Origin: MAG-121220-bin8 sp002700465
Lineage (GTDB): Bacteria; Bacteroidota; Bacteroidia; Flavobacteriales; Flavobacteriaceae
NCBI GenBank assembly: GCA_943789295.1
Contig: CALSTO010000002.1
Coordinates: forward strand, 186,001 to 250,000
DNA length: 64,000 nucleotides
Direction: 5' to 3'
The first letter of the stretch is position 1; the number at the start of each line of letters is the position of its first letter. Below, one piece after another: positions 60,010 through 64,000 of this stretch. A program made the position numbers and the translations under genes. The notes below the pieces were generated by a model, which did no database searches, was not told the DNA's origin, and saw only the letters and a program-made list of their open reading frames with translations.

Positions 60010-62436
60010 ATGAATTTTATTGATGTAATCATTCCTCTTCCGATAAAATCTACTTTTACCTATAGTATTAATCAAGATGAGTTTAATTTTATTAATCCGG
60101 GATTTCGAGTTATGGTTCCTTTTGGTAAATCTAAATTTACTACTGGAATAGTTATTCGTAAGCACAATCAAGTTCCAGTTTCTTACGAACCTAAAGAAAT
60201 TGAATTTATTATTGATAACGAGCCATGTGTTACCCAAAATCAATTGTTGTTTTTTAACTGGATTTCAGAATACTACATGACCCCAATTGGTCAAGTTATA
60301 AAAGTTGCTTTACCTAAGTTGTTATTACTTAAAAGTGAAAGTGAAATACTATTATTAAAACAGGATATTTCAGGACTTAATATAGGTATTAATTCAAAAC
60401 TGATTTTTGATTTATTAATGATAAACCAAAAATTTTCTTACAAGGATTTGATTGGAAAATTAGAAAAATCAAAAATTAATAAAGCAATAAATGAATTATT
60501 ATTACATTCAATTATTACTCTGAAGGAAGAAGTTTATGATTATTTTAAGCCTAAATCAATTAATTTAATTTCTTTAAATCAATGCATTCCCCCAGAGGAA
60601 TTAAATAAAAAATTAAAAAGAAAAAAATCACAATTAATTGTAGTTAACGGATTAAAATCTAATAAGAATAACTCAAAATTTACTTTTGACGAATTGATTA
60701 ATTTTTATAATGTTTCAAGAGCTACTATTAATAATTTAATTAAATCTAAAATTTTATTAAAGTCTGAAGAAATAATTGATAGAACTCAATTTGAAATTGA
60801 AAAATTAATTAAACCCAAAAAACTAAGTGCTAATCAAAACAATGCATTGATTGATATAGAATCAAATTTTTTAGATAAAAATGTTTCTCTTCTTCATGGT
60901 GTTACATCATCTGGAAAAACTGAGATATATGTAAATTTGATTCAAAAAGAATTAGAAGATAACAATCAAGTGTTGTATTTAGTTCCTGAAATATCATTAA
61001 CAACTCAGTTAATTGTTAGATTAAAAAAATATTTTGGAGATAAATTATTAGTTTACCATTCAAAATACTCATTAGATCAAAGAACTGAAACCTGGAAAAA
61101 TGTTTTAAAAAGTTCTGGTAAAATAATTTTGGGTGCGAGATCATCAATTTTTTTGCCTTTTAAAAAGTTAAGTTTAATTATAGTTGATGAAGAGCATGAA
61201 AATGCTTTTAAACAATTTAATCCAGCGCCAAGATATAACGCAAGAGATTGTGCAATTTATTTAGGAATGTTACACAATGCAAAAACATTGTTAGGATCTG
61301 CAACTCCAAGTATCGAGTCTTATTTTAATGCTATTTCAAATAAATATGGATTAATAAAATTGAATAAAAGGTATAACAATGTAGAATTGCCTAACATTAT
61401 TTTGAATGATTTAAGAGAGTCTACTATTAAAAATAAAATGATTGGAAGTTTTTCTGAAAATTTATTATTTAATATTAATTCTACTTTAATAAATAAAAAA
61501 CAAGTAATTATTTTTCAAAACAGAAGAGGTTATTCGCCATATCAAGAATGTGAAACATGTGGTTATGTTTTTCATTGTAAAAACTGTGATGTTGCATTAA
61601 CATACCATAGAGTTTCTGACGAATTAAAATGTCACCATTGTGGTTATTGTGTTAATAATGAAAACAAATGTTTAAAATGTTCTTCCAATTCACTTATCAA
61701 AAAAGGGTTGGGTACCCAGAAAATTGTTGAAGAATTGAGAGAGTATTTTCCTGATTATAAAGTTGAAAGAATGGATCAAGATTCAACCAAAAATAAAAAT
61801 TCATTTTTTAAATTAATTAATGATTTTGAAGAGAATAAATTTCAAATACTTGTTGGTACTCAAATGCTTAGTAAAGGATTAGATTTTAAAAATGTAGAAC
61901 TTGTCGGAGTTATCAATGCTGATAATTTAATTTATTTTCCAGATTTTAGATCTCAGGAAAAATGTTTTCAATTAATTCAACAAGTTGCTGGAAGATCTGG
62001 AAGAGATAAATCAAGAGGAAATGTTATAGTTCAGACTTTTAATCCCAAACATAGTATAATGGATAAGATAAAGAACAATGATTATTTAGGTATGTTTAAT
62101 GAGCAATTGAAAGAACGACATTTATTTGATTATCCACCATATTCTAGAATTATAAAAATTATATTAAAACACAAAAACAAAGAAACTTTGAAAAATGGTG
62201 CATTGTGGTTTTGTAAAAGTTTAAAAACTAGATTTAAAGATAAGGTTTTTGGACCTGAATTTCCTTTAATACCTAGAATTCAAAATAGATATATTAATGT
62301 TATACAAATAAAAATACCCATAGATAAAAACTTAATAAAAAGTAAAAAAATAATTTTAAAAATACACTCTAGTTTTGAATCTATTTCAAAATTTAGAAGC
62401 ATACAGATTTCCATTGATGTAGATCCATATAATTAA
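60010..62436 (+). CDS. priA: Primosomal protein N' (replication restart helicase PriA)
   Basis: At 808 residues this is full-length PriA. The DNA-binding N-terminal part is MNFIDVIIPLPIKSTFTYSI. The helicase core shows LLHGVTSSGKTEIYVNL (Walker A), IIVDEEHENAFKQ (DEEH box) and LLGSATPSIES. The zinc-binding cysteines are in CETCGYVFHCKNCDVALTYH and CHHCGYCVNNENKCLKC. It restarts stalled replication forks. It is divergent from rlmH. Confidence 0.98.
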   Translation: MNFIDVIIPLPIKSTFTYSINQDEFNFINPGFRVMVPFGKSKFTTGIVIRKHNQVPVSYEPKEIEFIIDNEPCVTQNQLLFFNWISEYYMTPIGQVIKVALPKLLLLKSESEILLLKQDISGLNIGINSKLIFDLLMINQKFSYKDLIGKLEKSKINKAINELLLHSIITLKEEVYDYFKPKSINLISLNQCIPPEELNKKLKRKKSQLIVVNGLKSNKNNSKFTFDELINFYNVSRATINNLIKSKILLKSEEIIDRTQFEIEKLIKPKKLSANQNNALIDIESNFLDKNVSLLHGVTSSGKTEIYVNLIQKELEDNNQVLYLVPEISLTTQLIVRLKKYFGDKLLVYHSKYSLDQRTETWKNVLKSSGKIILGARSSIFLPFKKLSLIIVDEEHENAFKQFNPAPRYNARDCAIYLGMLHNAKTLLGSATPSIESYFNAISNKYGLIKLNKRYNNVELPNIILNDLRESTIKNKMIGSFSENLLFNINSTLINKKQVIIFQNRRGYSPYQECETCGYVFHCKNCDVALTYHRVSDELKCHHCGYCVNNENKCLKCSSNSLIKKGLGTQKIVEELREYFPDYKVERMDQDSTKNKNSFFKLINDFEENKFQILVGTQMLSKGLDFKNVELVGVINADNLIYFPDFRSQEKCFQLIQQVAGRSGRDKSRGNVIVQTFNPKHSIMDKIKNNDYLGMFNEQLKERHLFDYPPYSRIIKIILKHKNKETLKNGALWFCKSLKTRFKDKVFGPEFPLIPRIQNRYINVIQIKIPIDKNLIKSKKIILKIHSSFESISKFRSIQISIDVDPYN

Positions 62437-62450
62437 ATACGAATAGAATT

Positions 62451-62480
62451 TTGTTAGTGTATATTAAAAATGTATTTTTG
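62451..62480 (+). promoter_or_regulatory. Promoter of rpsF-rpsR-rplI with -33 TTG and -7 TATTTTTG
   Basis: TTG at 62451-62453 and TATTTTTG at 62473-62480 are 19 bases apart. The rpsF ATG follows 22 bases after the -7 element. The leader, about 15-20 bases, is too short for a typical S6:S18 RNA structure. Confidence 0.7.
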
Positions 62481-62502
62481 CGACCAATTTTTAATAAAAT
62501 AT

Positions 62503-62841
62503 ATGAATCATTACGAAGCTGTTTTCATTTTAAATCCCGTTTTATCTGAAGATCAGGTAAAGGAGACAGTAAAAAAATTTGAAGACTTTTTAATTAGTGA
62601 AGGATCAGAAATTATCTCAGTTGAACACTGGGGACTAAAAAAATTAGCTTATCCTATCCAAAACAAAAAAAGTGGATTTTACAATCTTATAGATTTTAAA
62701 GCTGCTAACACTACAGTTCAATCATTTGAAACTGAGTTGAAAAGAGACGAAAGAATCATGCGATATTTAAACGTTAAATTAGATAAATACGCTGATGCTT
62801 GGTCCGTTAAAAGAAGAGAACGTAACACTAAAAAAGCTTAA
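62503..62841 (+). CDS. rpsF: 30S ribosomal protein S6
   Basis: I choose the ATG at 62503; the upstream ATG at 62470 lies in the promoter. The 112-residue protein begins MNHYEAVFILNPVLSEDQVKETVKKFEDFL and contains WGLKKLAYPIQNKKSGFYNLIDF and RDERIMRYLNVKLDKYADAW, standard S6. It pairs with S18 in the 30S platform. It is first in the S6-S18-L9 operon. Confidence 0.97.
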   Translation: MNHYEAVFILNPVLSEDQVKETVKKFEDFLISEGSEIISVEHWGLKKLAYPIQNKKSGFYNLIDFKAANTTVQSFETELKRDERIMRYLNVKLDKYADAWSVKRRERNTKKA

Positions 62842-62843
62842 TT

Positions 62844-63137
62844 ATGTCAACATTAGAACAAGCAGGTAAAGCGAATCAAGGAGAAATTAGATATCTTACT
62901 CCGTTAGATATAGCAACTAAAAACAGCAAGAAATATTGTATGTTTAAAAGATCTGGTATCAAGTATGTTGATTATAAAGATCCAGATTTTCTTTTAAGAT
63001 TTATTAATGAACAAGGTAAGATTTTGCCAAGAAGATTAACAGGAACGTCTTTAAAATACCAAAGAAAAGTTTCAGTTGCTGTTAAAAGAGCAAGACATCT
63101 AGCACTTTTACCTTACCAAGCAGACATGTTAAAATAA
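62844..63137 (+). CDS. rpsR: 30S ribosomal protein S18
   Basis: This 97-residue protein has an N-terminal extension before the S18 core, which reads YVDYKDPDFLLRFINEQGKILPRRLTGTSLKYQRKVSVAVKRARHLALLPY over residues 43-93. S18 binds the central domain of 16S rRNA with S6. It starts two bases after rpsF and is followed by rplI after four bases. Confidence 0.97.
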   Translation: MSTLEQAGKANQGEIRYLTPLDIATKNSKKYCMFKRSGIKYVDYKDPDFLLRFINEQGKILPRRLTGTSLKYQRKVSVAVKRARHLALLPYQADMLK

Positions 63138-63141
63138 TATT

Positions 63142-63594
63142 ATGGAATTAATTTTAAAAAACGACGTACCTAACTTAGGTTTCAAAGACGATCTAGTTTC
63201 TGTTAAAAACGGATATGGAAGAAATTATTTAATTCCTCAAGGATTAGCAATACTTGCTACACCATCCTCAAAAAAAGTTTTAGCTGAAAATATTAAACAA
63301 AGAGAATTCAAAGAAAAAAAGATTGTTGATGAAGCTAATAAATTAGTTAAAAAACTTACTAAGTTAGAATTAAAAATTGGAGCTAAATCTGGAACAGGCG
63401 GAAAATTATTTGGTTCCATTTCTAGTTCAGATTTAAATAGTGAATTATCCAACCTTGGATATGATTTTGATAAAAAAATTATAAAAATTATGGGAGGATC
63501 TGTTAAAAGGCTTGGTACCTATGTAGCTACTTTAAGACTACACAGAAATGTTGTTCACGAATTATCTTTTGAAGTAATAAAAGCGGTAGACTAA
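63142..63594 (+). CDS. rplI: 50S ribosomal protein L9
   Basis: At 150 residues this is a typical L9 with the N-terminal signature MELILKNDVPNLGFKDDLVSVKNGYGRNYLIPQGLAILAT, then a long helix and C-terminal domain with SGTGGKLFGSISSSDL. L9 contributes to frame maintenance during translation. It ends the rpsF operon. Confidence 0.97.
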   Translation: MELILKNDVPNLGFKDDLVSVKNGYGRNYLIPQGLAILATPSSKKVLAENIKQREFKEKKIVDEANKLVKKLTKLELKIGAKSGTGGKLFGSISSSDLNSELSNLGYDFDKKIIKIMGGSVKRLGTYVATLRLHRNVVHELSFEVIKAVD

Positions 63595-63616
63595 ACTTAT
63601 TTAATAATATTTCAAA

Positions 63617-63647
63617 ATCTGATTCTATTTTCTTAAAAAAATCAGAT
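63617..63647 (+). terminator. Weak stem-loop after rplI
   Basis: An 8-bp stem ATCTGATT (63617-63624) pairs with AATCAGAT (63640-63647) across a 15-base loop. No clean T tract follows, so termination would be weak. It is the only structure between rplI and hisS. Confidence 0.35.
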
Positions 63648-63673
63648 ATTTGCTTTATTATTAATTGTTCATA

Positions 63674-64000
63674 ATGTCTAACGCACCTTCTAATCCTAAA
63701 GGAACTAGAGATTTCTTACCCACAGAGCTTTCTAAAAGAAATTATATAATTGATATTCTTAAAAAGAATTTCAAAAATTTTGGCTTTTCTGAAATTGAGA
63801 CTCCAGCTTTGGAAAAGACCAGTACTCTTTTAGGTAAATATGGAAATGAAGGCGATAGATTAGTTTTTAAGATTCTTAATTCAGGTGAAAAAGTAAAAAA
63901 AGCAGATATAAATGCATTAAATTCTAATGATCTTAAATCATTCTCTAAATCAATCTCTGAAAAGGGTCTTAGATATGATTTAACTGTCCCTTTAGCAAGG
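63674..64000 (+). CDS. hisS: Histidyl-tRNA synthetase (partial, continues past window)
   Basis: The frame starts at the ATG at 63674 and is open to the end of the window (109 residues). It begins MSNAPSNPKGTRDFLPTELSKR and contains FGFSEIETPALEKTSTLLGKYGNEGDRLVFKI (class II motif 1 region) and GLRYDLTVPLAR (motif 2 side). It charges tRNA-His. The 3' part is outside the window. Confidence 0.96.
   Translation, partial: MSNAPSNPKGTRDFLPTELSKRNYIIDILKKNFKNFGFSEIETPALEKTSTLLGKYGNEGDRLVFKILNSGEKVKKADINALNSNDLKSFSKSISEKGLRYDLTVPLAR

Noticed and set aside
59920..60243. Open frame of 107 codons on the minus strand inside priA
   Set aside because: It overlaps the conserved N-terminal coding region of priA, has low-complexity composition and matches no family; it is a shadow frame.
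62470..62502. Upstream ATG extending S6 by 11 residues
   Set aside because: The ATG lies inside the predicted -7 promoter element, and the extension MYFCDQFLIKY is absent from the S6 family pattern.
63617..63674. A -7 promoter element before hisS
   Set aside because: The closest match, GATATTTG, differs from TAnnTTTG at the first base, so I do not call it.
1..64000. Search for CRISPR arrays, toxin-antitoxin pairs, insertion sequences, tRNA genes and prophage genes
   Set aside because: No spaced direct repeats, transposases, integrases, terminal inverted repeats, cloverleaf-like stretches or phage proteins were visible; the only tandem repeat is the coding array in rplQ.

Overview
The window is a dense, strongly AT-rich stretch of a bacterial chromosome from the Bacteroidota, most likely class Flavobacteriia and probably an uncultivated marine lineage with a compact genome. 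The evidence is: many TAnnTTTG-type -7 promoter elements, no visible Shine-Dalgarno sequences, the ribosomal-protein order followed by carA-eno-citrate synthase-two amidinotransferase-fold hydrolases, and typical flavobacterial proteins (DUF4199, NamZ, an ECF sigma cassette, an L17 with an acidic tail). No tRNA, rRNA, CRISPR array, insertion sequence or prophage was seen. No gene-free stretch reaches 300 bases; the longest gaps are about 120 bp (52298-52417) and 106 bp (39518-39623).

Layout. 1-12221 (+): the S10-spc-alpha ribosomal supercluster from a partial rplW to rplQ, including secY, infA and rpoA, closed by an intrinsic terminator. 12306-17864 (+): carA, eno, citrate synthase and two guanidino-group hydrolases. 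18344-22356 (+): argS, ffh, folD, flanked by small minus-strand genes (orphan, VOC protein, lipoprotein). 23394-28599: queE, NamZ-type muramidase, LolE-like permease, then a cysteine-synthase-like plus diaminopropionate ammonia-lyase-like pair. 28592-35818 (-): a secreted M28 peptidase, then a MarR-controlled fatty-acid beta-oxidation operon with a palindromic operator. 35873-47427 (-): purL, rsmB-like methyltransferase, an ECF sigma/anti-sigma/Spy-like cassette, an MsbA-like exporter, phosphohexomutase, a frameshifted glycosyltransferase and a DUF4199 protein. 47541-52297: L31, peptide-binding lipoprotein, mtaB, GNAT protein, hydrolase, TPR protein. 52418-64000: rpmH, frameshifted carB, rmuC, purB, a surface-type lipoprotein-like exported protein, rdgB (frameshifted at its end), rlmH, priA, rpsF-rpsR-rplI and a partial hisS.

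This is mostly core housekeeping DNA and I do not see a clear new defence or mobile system. The most noteworthy signals are: four genes (rplQ, a GT2 glycosyltransferase, carB, rdgB) each broken by one extra base; a stem-loop leader before rpsD that may be an S4 autoregulatory RNA; a symmetric back-to-back promoter at 51084-51109; operator-like palindromes over the -33 positions of the marR and cysM-like promoters; a set of promoters placed so close to the start codon that the mRNAs should be leaderless or nearly so; and eight convergent gene pairs that all overlap or abut at their stop codons.
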